Positions 39,707 to 50,748 of a stretch of 64,000 nt of DNA are shown piece by piece (within the stretch, counting starts at the first letter, position 1; each line of letters begins with the position of its first letter). The translations under genes were made by a program, and so were the position numbers. The notes below the pieces were generated by a model. It was not told the DNA's origin, searched no databases, and was given only the letters and a program-made list of their open reading frames with translations. The stretch is from the NCBI RefSeq assembly GCF_013522725.1, contig NZ_JAAMRF010000005.1:248001-312000 (forward strand), read 5' to 3'. Source of the DNA: Stutzerimonas azotifigens. GTDB lineage: Bacteria; Pseudomonadota; Gammaproteobacteria; Pseudomonadales; Pseudomonadaceae.

Positions 39707-42700
39707 AGCGGGTTATCCAAGGCGGCGTCGGTACGAATACCACGCCAGCGATTGAAACGATGACGCAGGCGGTCGAAGTACAGATAGACCACCGGCGTGG
39801 TGTAAAGCGTCAGTACTTGGCTCAGCAGCAATCCGCCGATGATCGACAAGCCCAGGGGCTGGCGCATCTCCGACCCTTCTGCACCCCCGATCAGCAACGG
39901 CAGTGCACCGAGAATCGCCGCCAGGGTGGTCATCAGGATCGGCCTGAAACGCAGCAGGCAAGCCCGGCGAATGGATTCGGCCGGCGCCAGTTTGTCGTTG
40001 CGCTCGAACTGCAGGGCGAGGTCCACCATCAGGATCGCATTCTTCTTCACCACGCCGATCAACAGGAACAACCCGAGCAGTGAAATCAGGCTGAACTGCT
40101 GGCCGGTCAGCAGGATCGCCAGCAGTGCGCCGACCCCAGCCGAAGGCAGGGTGGAAAGGATCGTCAGCGGGTGGATGTAGCTCTCGTAGAGAATGCCGAG
40201 CACGATGTAAACCAGCAGCAGTGCGCCGAGGATCATCAACGGTTGGCTGTCCTGGGTCGACTGGAATGCGCTGCCCGTACCGCCCAGCCGGCCTTGCACC
40301 TCGGTGGGAAGACCGATGGCTGCGACGGCGCGTTCGATCGCGGCGGTGGCTTGATCCAGGCTGACGCCAGGCGCCAGATCGAAATCGATGTTCTCGGCGG
40401 CGAACTGTCCGTCATGGCTGACCCGGTCGTTCTCCAGGCTGCGCTCGTAACGGGCGAAAGCCGACAGCGGCACCCTACGACCGTCGCTGGTGATCACCTG
40501 TACCTGCTCGAGGACTTCGGGGTACTGGGCGAACTTGGGGTCAATCTCCATCACTACCCGGTACTGGTTGAGGCTCTCGTAAATGGTGGAGATCTGCCGC
40601 TGGCTGAAGGCGTTGTTGAGCAGGGTGGTGACGGTCGCCATGTCCACGCCTAGGCGTCGAGCAGCGTCCCGATCGACCTTCAGGCTGATTTGCTGAGCCC
40701 CCTCGCCCTCGTTGGCGTCGATGCTGGTCAGCTCCGGCAGCTCGCGCAGCGCCTGATTGACCCGCGGCAGCCAGGTGCGCAGCTGGTCGAGATCGCCGCT
40801 GAGCAACGTATAGGAGTATTCGGAGCTGCGCTGACGCCCGCCGCCGCCGAACTGCAGGTCCTGGTCGGCCATCAGGAACATCCGCGCACCCGGTACCGTC
40901 GGCTGTTCCGCGCGGATTCGCTCGATCACCTTTTGTGCTGAAATCTCGCGCTCGGCCAGAGGCTTGAGCCGCACGATCATGAAGGCGTTGTTGATGCCAC
41001 CCTGCCCGCCGACGAAACCAGCCACGCTTTCGACCGCAGGATCGGACAGCACCGCCTTGCGGAAGACCTCCATCTTCGGCTGCATCACCTGGAACGACAT
41101 TCCGTCGTCGCCGCGAATGAAACCGGTGATCTGGCCGGTGTCCTGCTGCGGCAGGAAGGTCTTGGGCACCATGACATAGAGCACGACGTTCAGCACGATG
41201 GTCGCGAGCAGGCTGATCAGCGTGATCAGCCGGTGACGCAGCGCCCAGCTCAGCGAACGGTCGTAGTAGCCCAGCAGCCACTGGTGCGCCTGATGGCTCC
41301 AGCGGTGCAAGCGCCCTTCATCTTCCTGCCGATGCGGCTTGAGCCAGCGTGCACAGAGCATCGGCGTCAGGGTCAGCGAGACCAGCAGAGAAACCAGGAT
41401 GGCAGCGGCCAGGGTGATGGAAAACTCGCGGAACAGCCGCTCGACGATCCCACCCATGAAAAGGATCGAGACGAAAACCACGACCAGCGACAGGTTCATC
41501 GACAGCAGCGTGAATCCCACCTCGCGCGTGCCGACATAAGCCGCCTTCATCGGCGGCATCCCCTCGTCGATGTGTCGGGCGATGTTCTCCAGTACCACGA
41601 TGGCATCGTCCACCACCAGCCCGGCCGCCAGGATCAGCGCCATCAGCGAAAGCACGTTGAGGGAGAAGCCGAACAGGTACATCACGGCAAAGGTGCCGAC
41701 CAGCGAGACCGGCACGGCCAGCGCGGGGATCAGCGCACTGCGCAGACGCCCGAGGAACAGGAACACCAGCAGAATGACCAGCACGATGGCGATCAGCAGC
41801 GTGCGCTCGGCCTCGTGCAGCGTGGCGCGGATCACCGGCGTGCGATCCATCGCAACGTTCAGGTTGACGTTGCCGGGCAGTATCGCCTGCAAGGCCGGGA
41901 GCTCGGCGCGGATCCCTTCGATGGTCTCGATGATGTTGGCGCCGGCCTGGCGGTTGATCACCAGCAGCACGGCCTGATCGTTATTGAAGAAGCCGGCGTT
42001 GTAACGGTCCTCGACCGCATCCTGCACCTTGGCTACGTCGCCCAGCCGCAGGCTCGCGCCATCCTGGTAACGGATGATCAGCGGTACGTAGTCGGCCGCC
42101 TTGCGCAGCTGGTCGCTGGCGCGGATCTGCCAGTGCTGGGTATCGTCCTCGACCATGCCCTTGGGCCGTCGCACGTTCGCATCGGCGATGGTGCGCCGCA
42201 CCTCGTCCAGCGAGACGCCATATTGCTCGAGCTGCTGCGGCTGCAGCTCGACGCGCACCGCAGGCAGCGAACTGCCACCGACCTGGACTTCGCCGACGCC
42301 AACCACCTGGGAAAGCTTCTGCGCCATGATGGTCGAGGCGATGTCGTAGAGCTGCCCCTTGTCGAGCACCTCGGACGTCAGCGACAGCACCATGATCGGT
42401 GCCTGGGACGGGTTGATCTTGCGGTAGGTGGGCATGCTGCGCATGCCACTGGGCAACAGGTTGCGCGATGCGTTGATGGCCGCCTGCACGTCTCGCGCTG
42501 CCCCATTGATGTCGCGCCCGAGATCGAACTGAATGGTGATGCGCGTCGAACCCTGGCTGCTGCGGCTGTTCATCTGGTCGACACCGGCGATGGAGCCCAG
42601 GGCCCGTTCCAGGGGCGTCGCCACGCTGGAGGCCATGATTTCAGGGCTGGCGCCGGGCAGACTGGCCTGCACCGTGATCACCGGAAAATCCATGTTCGGC

Positions 42701-42810
42701 AGCGGCGAGACCGGCAGCAGGCCAAAGCTGACCCCGCCCAGTAGCAGGATCGCCAGGCTCAGCAGCATGGTCGCCACCGGACGCGCAATGAAGGGAGCCG
42801 AAAGATTCAT
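39703..42810 (-). CDS. muxC: RND efflux transporter subunit MuxC (MdtC-like)
   Basis: A 1035-residue inner-membrane RND pump (P. aeruginosa MuxC is about 1036). Twelve transmembrane segments are recognisable from FIARPVATMLLSLAILLLGG. Proton-relay aspartates D401-D402 lie in AAGLVVDDAIVVLENIARH. In MdtBC/MuxBC systems two different RND subunits form a mixed trimer, and here both are present side by side. It lies 136 bases after muxB; that gap holds a small AGCTT-N8-AAGCT dyad (42825-42842) and no gene. Confidence 0.93.
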   Translation of the reverse strand: MNLSAPFIARPVATMLLSLAILLLGGVSFGLLPVSPLPNMDFPVITVQASLPGASPEIMASSVATPLERALGSIAGVDQMNSRSSQGSTRITIQFDLGRDINGAARDVQAAINASRNLLPSGMRSMPTYRKINPSQAPIMVLSLTSEVLDKGQLYDIASTIMAQKLSQVVGVGEVQVGGSSLPAVRVELQPQQLEQYGVSLDEVRRTIADANVRRPKGMVEDDTQHWQIRASDQLRKAADYVPLIIRYQDGASLRLGDVAKVQDAVEDRYNAGFFNNDQAVLLVINRQAGANIIETIEGIRAELPALQAILPGNVNLNVAMDRTPVIRATLHEAERTLLIAIVLVILLVFLFLGRLRSALIPALAVPVSLVGTFAVMYLFGFSLNVLSLMALILAAGLVVDDAIVVLENIARHIDEGMPPMKAAYVGTREVGFTLLSMNLSLVVVFVSILFMGGIVERLFREFSITLAAAILVSLLVSLTLTPMLCARWLKPHRQEDEGRLHRWSHQAHQWLLGYYDRSLSWALRHRLITLISLLATIVLNVVLYVMVPKTFLPQQDTGQITGFIRGDDGMSFQVMQPKMEVFRKAVLSDPAVESVAGFVGGQGGINNAFMIVRLKPLAEREISAQKVIERIRAEQPTVPGARMFLMADQDLQFGGGGRQRSSEYSYTLLSGDLDQLRTWLPRVNQALRELPELTSIDANEGEGAQQISLKVDRDAARRLGVDMATVTTLLNNAFSQRQISTIYESLNQYRVVMEIDPKFAQYPEVLEQVQVITSDGRRVPLSAFARYERSLENDRVSHDGQFAAENIDFDLAPGVSLDQATAAIERAVAAIGLPTEVQGRLGGTGSAFQSTQDSQPLMILGALLLVYIVLGILYESYIHPLTILSTLPSAGVGALLAILLTGQQFSLISLLGLFLLIGVVKKNAILMVDLALQFERNDKLAPAESIRRACLLRFRPILMTTLAAILGALPLLIGGAEGSEMRQPLGLSIIGGLLLSQVLTLYTTPVVYLYFDRLRHRFNRWRGIRTDAALDNPL

Positions 42811-42946
42811 AGCGGTGAGCGGCGAGCTTCAAGCCGCAAGCTGGATGAGGCGACGAGCCCAGCACCGGCAAGATTGCGGACAACCGTTGTAAGGGGCGAC
42901 GCAGCAAGCGGTATGCACCACTTGCCACTCGCCTGCAGCCTGCACC

Positions 42947-45900
42947 TCATGCCTGCGCCTCCACGCTGTCTTCCTCATTGCGCCGGAAGCGCTGCCCGAG
43001 GCGATCGAAAAACAGATAGATCACCGGTGTGGTGAACAGCGTCAGCACCTGGCTCACCAGCAACCCGCCCACCAGCACCAACCCCAGCGGCTGCCGCAGC
43101 TCCGCCCCCGAGCCGGAGGCGAGCATCAGCGGAATGGCGCCGAACAGCGCTGCCAGCGTCGTCATCAGGATCGGCCGGAAGCGCAGCAGTGCGGCACGGA
43201 AAATCGCCTGTTCAGGCGTCATGCCCTGGTGACGCTCGGCCTCCAACGCGAAGTCGATCATCATGATCGCGTTCTTCTTGACGATACCGATCAGCAGAAT
43301 GATCCCGATGATCGCGATCAGACCCAGGTCGTTGCCGCTGATGAGCAGCGCCAGCAGCGCGCCGACCGCGGCCGACGGCAGCGTCGACAGGATGGTGATC
43401 GGATGGATGTAGCTCTCGTAGAGCACCCCCAGCACGATGTACATCGTCACCACTGCCGCCAGGATCAACAGCAGCGTGCTCGACAGCGATGCGCGGAAGG
43501 CTTCCGCAGCACCCTGGAAGCGCGTCTGGATGCCGCCGGGCATGCCGATTTCCTGTTCGACCTGCTCGATGATCTCGACCGCATGCCCCAGCGAAACCCT
43601 CGGCGCCAGGTTGAACGACAGCGTGACCGCCGGGAACTGGCCGATGTGATTGATCAGCAGCGGCGCTGAGCGCTGCTCGATCCGCGCCAGGCTCGACAGG
43701 CGCACCGGTGTGCCGCCTTCGCTGTCGACGAACAGCTGCTCCAGCGCCTGGGGCCCGAGGCGGCTGCCGGCCTCGGCCTCGAGCACCACACGGTACTGGC
43801 TGGCCTGGGTGAAGATGGTCGATATCTGGCGCTGGCCATAGGCGTCATAGAGCGCATCGGTGATGGCCGAGATGCTGATCCCCAGCCGCGCCGCCGCGTC
43901 GCGGTCGATGTCCAGATAGACCTGCAAGCCGTTGCTCTGCAGGTCGCTGGCCACGTCGGTCAGCTCCGGCCGCTCGCGAAGGGCCTCGACCAGACGCGGT
44001 GTCCACTCCGCGAGCAGCTCGGCGTCGGGCGACTCGAGGCTGAACTGGAATTGCGTGCGGCTGATGCGATCTTCGATGGAGAGGTCTTGCACCGGCTGCA
44101 GGTAGAGCTGGATACCGGGCAGTTCCGCCAGTTGCGGGCGCAGGCGCTCGATCACTTGGCTGGCCGTCTCGGTGCGCTCGCCATGCGGCAACAGATTGAT
44201 CAGTAGCCGTCCGCTGTTGAGCGTGACGTTGTCGCCATCGACGCCAATGTAGGACGAGAGGCTGGTCACTGCCGGGTCGGCGAGAATGATCTTGGCCAAC
44301 TCCTGCTGGCGCTCGCTCATGGCGCGGAAGGAAATCGATTGGGGCGCCTCGCTGATGCCCTGGATCACGCCGGTGTCCTGCACCGGGAAGAAGCCCTTGG
44401 GCACGACCAGATAGAGAAGAACAGTAAGGCCCAAGGTCGCGACCGCGACCAGCAAGGTCAGGGTCTGATGCCGCAGCACCCAGGTCAGCCAGCGCGAGTA
44501 GCCGCCGATCAATCGCTCGACCCAGTCGGGCTTGCGATGCTCGTCGGTTTCGCGCTTGAGCAGCTTGGCGCACATCATCGGCGTCAGTGTCAGCGACACC
44601 ACCAGCGAGATCAGGATGGCCACGGCCAGGGTGATGGCGAACTCGCGGAACAGGCGGCCAACCACGTCCTGCATGAACAGCAGCGGAATCAGCACGGCGA
44701 TCAGCGAGAAGGTCAGCGAGATCAGCGTGAAGCTGATCTGTCGCGCGCCCTTGAGCGCCGCCTGCAGCGGTGTCTCGCCCTCCTCCAGGTGCCGGGCGAT
44801 GTTCTCCAGCATGACGATGGCGTCATCCACCACGAATCCCGTGGCGATGGTCAGCGCCATCAGCGTGAGGTTGTTCAGCGAGAACCCGCACAGGTACATC
44901 ACCGCGAAGGTGCCGACCAGCGAAAGAGGCACTGCGATCGACGGAATGATGGTCGCCGACAGGCGCTTGAGGAACACGAAGGTCACCATCACCACCAGCG
45001 CCGTGGCCAGCAACAGTTCGTGCTGCACGTCGCGGACCGACGCGCGGATGGTCTGGGTGCGGTCGGTGAGTACCACCACATCGAGACCGGCCGGCATGCT
45101 CTTGGACACTTCGGGCAACAGCGCCTGGATCCGCTCTACCACGTCAATGACATTGGCGCCGGGTTGGCGCTGGATATTCACCAGCACCGCACGGCTTTCA
45201 TTGGCCCAAGCGGCGAGGCGCTCGTTTTCGGCGCCGTCGAAGATGGTGGCGACATCCTTCAGGCGCAGCGCAGCACCGTCCTGATAGGCCAGGATGAGTT
45301 CGCCATATTCGGCGGGCGAGCGCAGTTGATCGTTGGCATCGAGCATCGACACCCGGGTCGGGCCGTCGAAGTTGCCCTTGGGCTGGTTGACGTTGGCGCT
45401 GGTGATCAGCGTGCGCACGTCGGCCATCGACAGACCGTACGCCGCAAGCGCTTCGGGGTTGGCGCGGATACGCACCGCCGGACGTTGTCCGCCGGCCAGG
45501 GTGACCATGCCGACTCCGTTGATCTGCGCCAGCCGCTGGGCCATGCGCGTATCGACCAGATCGTGCAGTGCCGGCAGCGACAGGCTCTCGGAGGTGATCG
45601 CCAGGGTCAGCACAGGCGTGTCGGCCGGGTTGACCTTGTTGTATACCGGTGGGGCCGGGAGATCATTGGGCAGCAGGTTGGACCCAGCGTTGATCGCGGC
45701 CTGGACTTCCTGCTCGGCGACATCGAGCGGCACATCCAGCGAGAAGCGCAGCGTGATGACCGAGGCGCCGCCGGAGCTGGTCGACGACATCTGCTGCAGC
45801 CCGGGCATCTGCCCGAACTGGCGTTCCAGCGGCGCCGTCACCGCACTCGTCATGACCTCCGGGCTAGCGCCCGGATAAAGCGTCATCACTCGAATGGTCG

Positions 45901-46027
45901 GGTAGTCAACCTGAGGCAGGGCCGCGACCGGCAGCAGCCGGTAGGCGATCAAGCCGGCCAGCAGGATCGCGATCATGCTGAGGGTGGTCGCGACCGGCCG
46001 CAGGATGAACAACCGCGAGATGTTCAT
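42947..46027 (-). CDS. muxB: RND efflux transporter subunit MuxB (MdtB-like)
   Basis: A 1026-residue RND transporter, second gene of muxABC-opmB. The start overlaps the muxA stop (ATGA). The first helix is [20 protein letters not shown], with [16 protein letters not shown] after it. Proton-relay D401-D402 lie in [19 protein letters not shown]. It is paired with the paralogous MuxC downstream. In P. aeruginosa the system affects resistance to novobiocin, aztreonam, macrolides and tetracycline. Confidence 0.93.
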   Translation of the reverse strand: MNISRLFILRPVATTLSMIAILLAGLIAYRLLPVAALPQVDYPTIRVMTLYPGASPEVMTSAVTAPLERQFGQMPGLQQMSSTSSGGASVITLRFSLDVPLDVAEQEVQAAINAGSNLLPNDLPAPPVYNKVNPADTPVLTLAITSESLSLPALHDLVDTRMAQRLAQINGVGMVTLAGGQRPAVRIRANPEALAAYGLSMADVRTLITSANVNQPKGNFDGPTRVSMLDANDQLRSPAEYGELILAYQDGAALRLKDVATIFDGAENERLAAWANESRAVLVNIQRQPGANVIDVVERIQALLPEVSKSMPAGLDVVVLTDRTQTIRASVRDVQHELLLATALVVMVTFVFLKRLSATIIPSIAVPLSLVGTFAVMYLCGFSLNNLTLMALTIATGFVVDDAIVMLENIARHLEEGETPLQAALKGARQISFTLISLTFSLIAVLIPLLFMQDVVGRLFREFAITLAVAILISLVVSLTLTPMMCAKLLKRETDEHRKPDWVERLIGGYSRWLTWVLRHQTLTLLVAVATLGLTVLLYLVVPKGFFPVQDTGVIQGISEAPQSISFRAMSERQQELAKIILADPAVTSLSSYIGVDGDNVTLNSGRLLINLLPHGERTETASQVIERLRPQLAELPGIQLYLQPVQDLSIEDRISRTQFQFSLESPDAELLAEWTPRLVEALRERPELTDVASDLQSNGLQVYLDIDRDAAARLGISISAITDALYDAYGQRQISTIFTQASQYRVVLEAEAGSRLGPQALEQLFVDSEGGTPVRLSSLARIEQRSAPLLINHIGQFPAVTLSFNLAPRVSLGHAVEIIEQVEQEIGMPGGIQTRFQGAAEAFRASLSSTLLLILAAVVTMYIVLGVLYESYIHPITILSTLPSAAVGALLALLISGNDLGLIAIIGIILLIGIVKKNAIMMIDFALEAERHQGMTPEQAIFRAALLRFRPILMTTLAALFGAIPLMLASGSGAELRQPLGLVLVGGLLVSQVLTLFTTPVIYLFFDRLGQRFRRNEEDSVEAQA

Positions 46028-47265
46028 TGCTCGCGGCGCTCCGCTTCCTCGCCGCCCAGTACCGGACGCTCGGCGGCGTCCTCGGCCATCCGCCGGCTAC
46101 CGACCACCTCGACACGGTTGCCGTCGCGCAGGCGGTCGGTGCCTTCCATGACGATGCGCTCGCCTGGCTGCAGACCTTCGGTCACGACCGTGGTCGCACC
46201 GTCGCTGGGGCCGGTCTTGATCAGACGCAGCTCCACCTTGTCCTCCTCGCCGACGACGTAGACGAAGGTACCGCGATTACCGAACTGCAGCGCAGCCGAA
46301 GGGGCCAGTACGACGTTCTCGAGCGTTTGCACGTGCAAACGCACATTGACGAACTGATTGGGGATGAGCAGTTCCTGCTCGTTGTCGAACTGCGCCTTCA
46401 GCCGCAGGGTGCCGGTGGTTGCGTCGATCTGGTTGTCGACGCTTTGCAACACGCCACTCCCGAGCTGGTTCGTCTCGCCGCGATCCCAGGCCTCGACCGT
46501 CAGCTGATTACCGCCACGAAAGCGAGACAGCACCGGCGTCAGGTTGCCTTCGGGCAAGGTAAAGGTGATGGCGGTCGGTTGGGTCTGGGTGATGACCACC
46601 AGCGGCGTGGTGTCGTTGGCGGCGACCAGGTTGCCCTTGTCGAGCTGACGCAGCCCGAGGCGGCCATCGATCGGCGCGCGGATTCGGGTGAAGTCGAGAT
46701 TCAGCTTCGCTTCGTTCACTGCCGCCTGGTTGGCCGCCAGAGTGCCTTCATACTGGTTGTAGAGTGCCTGCTGGGTATCGAGGGTCTGCTTGGCAATGCT
46801 GTCGGCGGCATACAGACCGCGATAGCGCTCCAGGTCGACCTGGGCATTCCTGAGCAGCGCTCGGTTCTGCTGCAAGGTGCCTTCAGCCTGCTGCAGCGCG
46901 ACCTCGTAGCTGCGCGGATCGATGATGGCAAGCACGTCGCCGGCCTTGACCCGCTGACCTTCCTCGAAGCGAATCTCCTTCAACTCGCCGGCGACGCGGC
47001 TGCGCACGTTCACCGTGTTCAAAGGCGTGACAGAGCCCAAGGCCTTGTAGAACACCTGGAACTCGCCGGACTCGACCTTCGCAACGCGCACCGGCGTCGG
47101 CCCGGCTGCGCCGAATGCCGGCCGCCCTCCTCCCGCGCGTTGAGGTGACGTTTCGGGAGCCTTGGGCCAGAACCACCAGACCAGCAGTGCGACGACTGCA
47201 ACGACGAGCAGGACGACCAGCCAGCGACGGCCTGATCGCGAAGAAGAAGGATGTGCCTCGGACAT
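46024..47265 (-). CDS. muxA: RND efflux periplasmic adaptor MuxA (MdtA-like)
   Basis: A 413-residue membrane fusion protein, first gene of the mux operon. An N-terminal membrane anchor ([21 protein letters not shown], residues ~13-33) replaces the lipobox of MexE. The lipoyl region is [27 protein letters not shown]; the alpha-hairpin and beta-barrel follow ([17 protein letters not shown]). The start at 47265 ([14 protein letters not shown]) has only a weak ribosome site. The 260 bases to the divergent MurJ-like gene must hold its promoter. Confidence 0.92.
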   Translation of the reverse strand: MSEAHPSSSRSGRRWLVVLLVVAVVALLVWWFWPKAPETSPQRAGGGRPAFGAAGPTPVRVAKVESGEFQVFYKALGSVTPLNTVNVRSRVAGELKEIRFEEGQRVKAGDVLAIIDPRSYEVALQQAEGTLQQNRALLRNAQVDLERYRGLYAADSIAKQTLDTQQALYNQYEGTLAANQAAVNEAKLNLDFTRIRAPIDGRLGLRQLDKGNLVAANDTTPLVVITQTQPTAITFTLPEGNLTPVLSRFRGGNQLTVEAWDRGETNQLGSGVLQSVDNQIDATTGTLRLKAQFDNEQELLIPNQFVNVRLHVQTLENVVLAPSAALQFGNRGTFVYVVGEEDKVELRLIKTGPSDGATTVVTEGLQPGERIVMEGTDRLRDGNRVEVVGSRRMAEDAAERPVLGGEEAERREQ

Positions 47266-47525
47266 GAACTCGGATCGCTTTGAAAGGAGCGTGAACCATA
47301 AGCAGTGACAGCCCCTGAGCAAAGAGGCTTTACGGCATTTTTACGTAACAGCGCGCATCGCTGATGGCCTTGTGCTTCGCAGCGGCTGGAACCAAGCCGG
47401 AGTGCCAAAGTCTATGTAGCGTTCGGCGGCAAGCGCTACGTTTCTGCGCACTCGCTCGCCAAACGGGAGCAGCTTGGCATAGGCGCCGGCACTCGCGCTA
47501 TCGTGCCGTCAAAAGGGATCAAGGA

Positions 47526-48992
47526 ATGAACGCATCAATCATCATCCTGGCGCTTACCGTCGCCAGTTTCCTGCTGGCTTTCCTGCGTGACCTGTTCATC
47601 GCCAAGACGTTCGGACTGAGCTGGGAAGCCGACCTTATCTTCGTCGCCCTGATCCTGCCGGTGTTCTTCGAGAATTTTCTCGGCCTCGCCCTGCGCGACA
47701 CCATGATTCCTTACCTGCAGAAACTACGCAGCCAATCCGAAGAGCTGTTCGTCAACGTGAGCCGCTGGCTCTACTGGCGCGTGCTGATCATGGGCGTACT
47801 GACCAGCGTGGTTGCGATACTCGGCAGCTACTGGCTGATGAAATTTCTCGCTCCCGGTTGGACACCCGAGCAGATCGAAGCCGGCCGGGTGGTGTTCTGC
47901 GTCGGTACTCTGCTGATCGCTGTGCAAGCCGCTCTTTATTGTCAGGGCGCCTTGCTCAATCTAGACCGAATCTTCGTATTACCGGTGCTCCGACCGGTAT
48001 TGCTCAACGCCGGTGCGATCATCGGCATTCTGCTGTTCGAACCCACCGGCATGGTGATTTTCATCGGCATGCTACTGCCACAGCTGGCGCTGATCGTCGT
48101 CCAGCACCGACGAATCGGCTATCTCAACGGGCCGGTGAAGATCGAAGGCAAGGGACGGAGCACGGATTTCGGCCTGGCTTTCGCGCCGATCCTACTGGCC
48201 GCTGGCGCGCAGCAGGCGTGCATCCTGGCCGAGCGTATGTTCGCCTCGTTCCTCGATGAAGGCAGCATTTCGATGCTGTCTTTCGCGTTCCGTATCGTCA
48301 CCATCCCGCTGACGCTCTACGCGTTGTCGGTGCTGGCGGTGCTGTTCCCGCAGTTCGCCGAGAGCTGGAACAACGACGCCCACGATGCCTATGCCGCCTC
48401 GATCCGCAAAGGGCTGCTCGCGACCCTGCTGTTCCTCGTGCCCGCCTCGGTGGTGCTCTGCTCGTTCCCGGAAACCGTCGTGCAGGTGCTGCTCGAACGA
48501 GGCGAATTCGGCGTCGCCCAGACCGAGGCCACCGCTTCGCTGGTGGTGGCCTACGGCTTCGGCCTGCCGGCCATGGGACTGGCTCTGCTCTGGGGCCGCG
48601 CGCTGCTTGCTCAGCACCGCGCACGCCTGTTTCTCGGACTGACGCTGATCAGCTCGGGCACTACCATCGGCCTCGATGCCCTGCTCTACCGCCCGCTCGG
48701 CCCGGACGGCCTGGCCATGGCCTTCTCCATCGGGGCTGTGCTGCAGGCTGTGCTGATGGGCTTTTTCGTCTATCGCTCATCTCCGGCGGGGCTTGGCCTT
48801 TCGCTGCTGGCACGCTGGATCGTCACGGCCGCGGTAATTGTCACAACCCTGCGCTACCTGCCCCAACCGGTCGGTTTCTACGAGCTGGTCGGCTACATCT
48901 GCCTGGTTCTGGTGAGCTTCGTGGTGGGCGTCGTGCTCCTCGGTGAACGTGATCTATTCAAGCCCAGCTACTGGTCGATGAAGCGCGCCTGA
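47526..48992 (+). CDS. MurJ/MviN-family membrane flippase
   Basis: A 488-residue polytopic inner-membrane protein with 12-14 hydrophobic helices, matching the MOP-superfamily MurJ/MviN group that flips lipid-linked sugars. Features are ASFLLAFLRDLFIAKTFGLSWEADLIFVA at the start and VLAVLFPQFAESW in the middle. The essential housekeeping murJ normally lies near rpsT/ribF, so this copy is more likely an accessory flippase for an exopolysaccharide or glycolipid. No glycosyltransferase is adjacent. The start at 47526 has AAGGA immediately upstream, unusually close. It is divergent from muxA. Confidence 0.8.
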   Translation: MNASIIILALTVASFLLAFLRDLFIAKTFGLSWEADLIFVALILPVFFENFLGLALRDTMIPYLQKLRSQSEELFVNVSRWLYWRVLIMGVLTSVVAILGSYWLMKFLAPGWTPEQIEAGRVVFCVGTLLIAVQAALYCQGALLNLDRIFVLPVLRPVLLNAGAIIGILLFEPTGMVIFIGMLLPQLALIVVQHRRIGYLNGPVKIEGKGRSTDFGLAFAPILLAAGAQQACILAERMFASFLDEGSISMLSFAFRIVTIPLTLYALSVLAVLFPQFAESWNNDAHDAYAASIRKGLLATLLFLVPASVVLCSFPETVVQVLLERGEFGVAQTEATASLVVAYGFGLPAMGLALLWGRALLAQHRARLFLGLTLISSGTTIGLDALLYRPLGPDGLAMAFSIGAVLQAVLMGFFVYRSSPAGLGLSLLARWIVTAAVIVTTLRYLPQPVGFYELVGYICLVLVSFVVGVVLLGERDLFKPSYWSMKRA

Positions 48993-49218
48993 CCGACAAG
49001 AACGCTGCGGGCGGCCTTCACCGCCCTGCTCTTTTAGCGACCCTCCCAGACACCAGCTGCATCCTGTATCGCCCAGCCCTCCTGCCTCCCGGCATTGCCT
49101 ATGCGCCGCGCGATTCTGCTGCTCTCTGTTCGACCGGTGCAGATATAGCGCTAATGCGTCGGCCTCCCCGTCCGCCAAGCACTACGCCACGATCACCACG
49201 ACCTTGAACGACAGGCAC

Positions 49219-49254
49219 AAAAAAGCCGCTGCAGGAAGCAGCGGCTTTCGTTTG
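49219..49254. terminator. Bidirectional terminator between the flippase and oxidoreductase genes
   Basis: AAGCCGCTGC / GCAGCGGCTT stem with an AGGAA loop, A-rich on the left and followed by TCGTTTG on the right. It closes two convergent genes. The preceding 225 bases hold nothing recognisable. Confidence 0.9.
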
Positions 49255-49266
49255 TCGCCCTGACTG

Positions 49267-50484
49267 TCAGCCCAGCGCGATCTTCAGATGCCCAACACTT
49301 GGCCAGGCCTGCGGCTCACCCGGATTGAGCAACTGCTGGCGCTCCTGCAACACGATGTCCAGCGCACGGCTCGGCAGGATGTCCACATCGTCGAAGGTGA
49401 TCATCTGGCCGGGCTCGACCGGGCGAATCAGTGCAGTCTTGCGCAGCAGGCCAATCGGCACGTGGTCCGGGTTGTTGGCGATCTTCACCGCTTCGCCGCG
49501 GAACTGGAAGCCACCGATGCCGCGCTCGATCAACTCTCCGGGCTTCATCGCACGTTTGGCCACGGCACCTACGCTGAGGGTCGGTGCGGTCGAGTTGTTC
49601 AGCAGCACACCGCCACCAGCCAGCACGCGGCGGACGGTCTTGCCGACCTCCAACGAGCACAGGTGGTAAGGGCGGACCAGTACATAGTAGGGGCCTGGGC
49701 CGAGCTTGAAGTACTCGATGGCCGGAACCTGATCATCATCATGGCGACACACCAGGAACACGCCCCCCGCGGGGTAACCGCTGGGAATCACGTAATCGAC
49801 GATCGGCTGATCCAGCCGCTCGGCCATCATGCCGAGCACGCTGGCGCTGTCATTGAGGTTTGTCGATGCCAGGCCTTCGAGCCCTTGCCGGGTGATCGTC
49901 GCGCCGAAGCCATTACCCACGACGACCTGCTCGATCTGCACCTTGGTGCCATCGGTGAAGGACGTGGTCTGATCGATGCTGATGCCCTGTCGACGCGACC
50001 AGTACGCCATGTCTTCGGGCGTAGGGTCGAGGTTCAGGTAACCCTTCATATTGCCGTAGACGAGCGGCTTGAAACCCATCTGCAGCGCATCTTCCCGCAG
50101 CGCCGCGAGCGAGCCTGGCTGGTCGCCTTCGGCTTCGGTGAGCAACCCCAAGCCTGCAAGGTACGAGCCTGTCGTTACCTGCAGTTCGGCGTTGACCGTG
50201 ACCACCGGAAGTCCCGCCTGGAAGGCTCGCTCGATGACATCGGTACCGTGGAAAACGTCTCCGCTGCACTCGACGATAATGTCGGAATTATCGATGAGCT
50301 CATCGATGGAGTTGGTGAGTACGCCATCGAGCGGGAAGTCGGAAAGGGTTGTCAGTTGACGACGTGTCAGGACACGCGAGATTTGCAGGTCTTTGTAGTG
50401 CTGCTTGACCAGGCGGATGAAGCAATGAGCGATCATCCCCGTACCAGACACGCCGACCCTTTTGACTTGCGAGGAAGTAGACAT
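49267..50484 (-). CDS. NAD(P)-binding oxidoreductase with C-terminal SAF domain
   Basis: A 405-residue cytoplasmic protein. The N-terminal Rossmann fold opens with VKRVGVSGTGMIAHCF (residues ~8-23) and resembles the NAD-binding domain of homoserine dehydrogenases (SDIIVECSGDVFHG, VVTVNAELQV). The C-terminal ~90 residues look like a SAF domain (GVLLNNSTAPTLSVGAVAKR, LIRPVEPGQMITFDDVDI), as found in sialic-acid-synthase-like and related sugar-modifying proteins. Such fused proteins are annotated only generically and I cannot name a substrate. The start at 50484 is MSTSSQVKRVGVSG. Twin TTCGAA elements lie upstream. Confidence 0.75.
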   Translation of the reverse strand: MSTSSQVKRVGVSGTGMIAHCFIRLVKQHYKDLQISRVLTRRQLTTLSDFPLDGVLTNSIDELIDNSDIIVECSGDVFHGTDVIERAFQAGLPVVTVNAELQVTTGSYLAGLGLLTEAEGDQPGSLAALREDALQMGFKPLVYGNMKGYLNLDPTPEDMAYWSRRQGISIDQTTSFTDGTKVQIEQVVVGNGFGATITRQGLEGLASTNLNDSASVLGMMAERLDQPIVDYVIPSGYPAGGVFLVCRHDDDQVPAIEYFKLGPGPYYVLVRPYHLCSLEVGKTVRRVLAGGGVLLNNSTAPTLSVGAVAKRAMKPGELIERGIGGFQFRGEAVKIANNPDHVPIGLLRKTALIRPVEPGQMITFDDVDILPSRALDIVLQERQQLLNPGEPQAWPSVGHLKIALG

Positions 50485-50529
50485 AAAGCGAATCCGTTCA
50501 AATGGGCATCAAGGGATAGGACCGCCAAC

Positions 50530-50577
50530 TTCGAAAAAGATTTTGTGATTTCTTCGAAATCTCTGGCCCTTGGCCAG
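50530..50577 (-). promoter_or_regulatory. Operator-like twin TTCGAA sites and dyad before the SAF oxidoreductase
   Basis: TTCGAA at 50530-50535 and again at 50553-50558 (23 bases apart, about two helical turns), followed by a CTGGCC-CTT-GGCCAG dyad (50563-50577). All lie 46-93 bases upstream of the start at 50484 in a locally AT-rich stretch. Confidence 0.35.
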
Positions 50578-50713
50578 TAAATGTCACGTAGATGTGACAG
50601 GCGGCGCTATTTACTGCTTCCAGCTGCTTATGAGCCTAGTATTGAACGGGAGGGCATCACGTTGTGCCGACCAACGGGGCGACAAAAGGTATAAGGAACG
50701 GGCAATCTCGGAC

Positions 50714-50741
50714 GAGCGGCGCGCGCATGGCGCGCCCGCTC
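50714..50741 (-). terminator. Hairpin after tpx
   Basis: GAGCGG-CGCGC / GCGCG-C-CCGCTC stem with one bulge and a five-base loop, eight bases beyond the tpx stop. It is very GC-rich and lacks a T-run. Confidence 0.5.
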
Positions 50742-50748
50742 CCGCAGC

